64,000 bases of DNA from assembly GCA_036013055.1 (NCBI GenBank), contig DASCQM010000013.1, positions 10,663-74,662 of the forward strand, written 5' to 3'. This document shows, one piece after another, positions 63,486 through 64,000 of the stretch. The position numbers were made by a program, and so were the translations under genes. The first letter of the stretch is position 1, and every line of letters begins with the position of its first letter. The stretch comes from SHYR01 sp036013055. GTDB taxonomy: Bacteria > Chloroflexota > Dehalococcoidia > UBA2979. The notes under the pieces are model-generated. The model was not told where the DNA came from and ran no database searches. It saw only the letters and a list, made by a program, of their open reading frames with translations.

Positions 63486-63511
63486 AGAGACGACCCTCGC
63501 GGGCCGTCTCT
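63486..63511 (-). other. Hairpin 10 nt downstream of tRNA-fMet
   Basis: Stem agagacg / cgtctct extended by ccc/ggg after one A-C mismatch, loop tcgc. No T-run follows on the minus strand, so it looks more like a processing signal than a terminator. Confidence 0.55.
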
Positions 63512-63520
63512 GTAATGCGT

Positions 63521-63595
<75 letters not shown>

Positions 63596-63757
63596 CCGAT
63601 CACGCCTGCCTGGCAGAACAGCGTCCAAAAGCACACTGTCCAGCAGAAGCACGACGGAATATCTGATACGCGCCGGGGAAATCCCCGCAACAGTTGATCA
63701 CAGCCACTCACTGCATCTCGTCACCACTCACGGGAGCGATTGCATAGATGCCTGATG

Positions 63758-64000
<243 letters not shown>

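Larger units (their letters stand above)
63113..63520. other. Spacer between tRNA-fMet and 5S rRNA
   Basis: About 408 bp without a supported gene, presumably part of the rRNA transcript. It contains three imperfect ~19-bp direct repeats (63384-63402, 63428-63446, 63443-63461; core cttggatgcgccggcc) and a hairpin near the tRNA end. Open frames here are G+C-rich background. Confidence 0.6.

Overview
The window is high-GC, gene-dense bacterial chromosome with short intergenic gaps and several 4-nt ATGA/GTGA overlaps. My best guess is a rod-shaped member of the Chloroflexota, possibly of the Dehalococcoidia. This is an inference from the gene set: a kinase-ATPase-TPR regulator, hydrolase-cyclase fusions, a single-chain acyl-CoA carboxylase, a DUF1385 gene next to rpmE, a bacterial translin, a membrane pyrophosphatase, and no 16S gene between the end of 23S and 5S. 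No single marker here proves the phylum.

Region by region. Bases 1-7511 are a regulatory region in decay. They hold the 3' end of a nucleotide cyclase, a frameshifted phosphotransferase, a gluconolactonase-like gene, a large kinase/ATPase/TPR gene broken by one nonsense codon and two frameshifts, and a second cyclase fused to a degenerate hydrolase domain. Bases 7508-25254 are metabolic and transport genes: GDPD, a lipoprotein cyclophilin, a lamin-tail lipoprotein, an MFS carrier, a double CaiB/BaiF CoA-transferase beside a 1139-residue biotin-dependent carboxylase, two more MFS carriers flanking two ABC ATPase/permease pairs, an orphan secretion-ATPase-like protein and a small unknown protein. 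Bases 25281-32414 are a winged-helix regulator, uvrA with a candidate SOS box, a 7Fe ferredoxin, an SbcD-like phosphoesterase and glyQS. Bases 32536-40791 carry a c-di-AMP receptor, an unusual tandem HD/HD-GYP protein, an MBL hydrolase, a K+-dependent-type membrane pyrophosphatase, translin, two FmdB zinc ribbons, a YraN homologue, rnhB, a MOSC protein and a tautomerase.

Bases 40976-45955 hold ftsH, dedA, rplU-rpmA-rpmE and the DUF1385 gene. Bases 45952-49273 (minus strand) are hisH-hisA-hisF-hisI followed by a HAD phosphatase gene. Then come ligA, a ferritin-VIT1 fusion, the cell-shape operon mreB-mreC-mreD-mrdA-rodA, clpC and rpsA. The right edge is the end of an rRNA operon on the minus strand, read 23S (partial), tRNA-fMet, about 0.4 kb spacer, 5S, intrinsic terminator.

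Most of the window is housekeeping. The parts that least resemble textbook genes are the decaying kinase/cyclase block with its 8-bp tandem duplication, proteins whose duplicated or fused domains have lost catalytic residues (hydrolase-cyclase, CaiB pair, HD pair), the bacterial translin, the stand-alone TadA/PilT-like ATPase, and the placement of tRNA-fMet between 23S and 5S. I did not see CRISPR arrays, insertion sequences or prophage genes.
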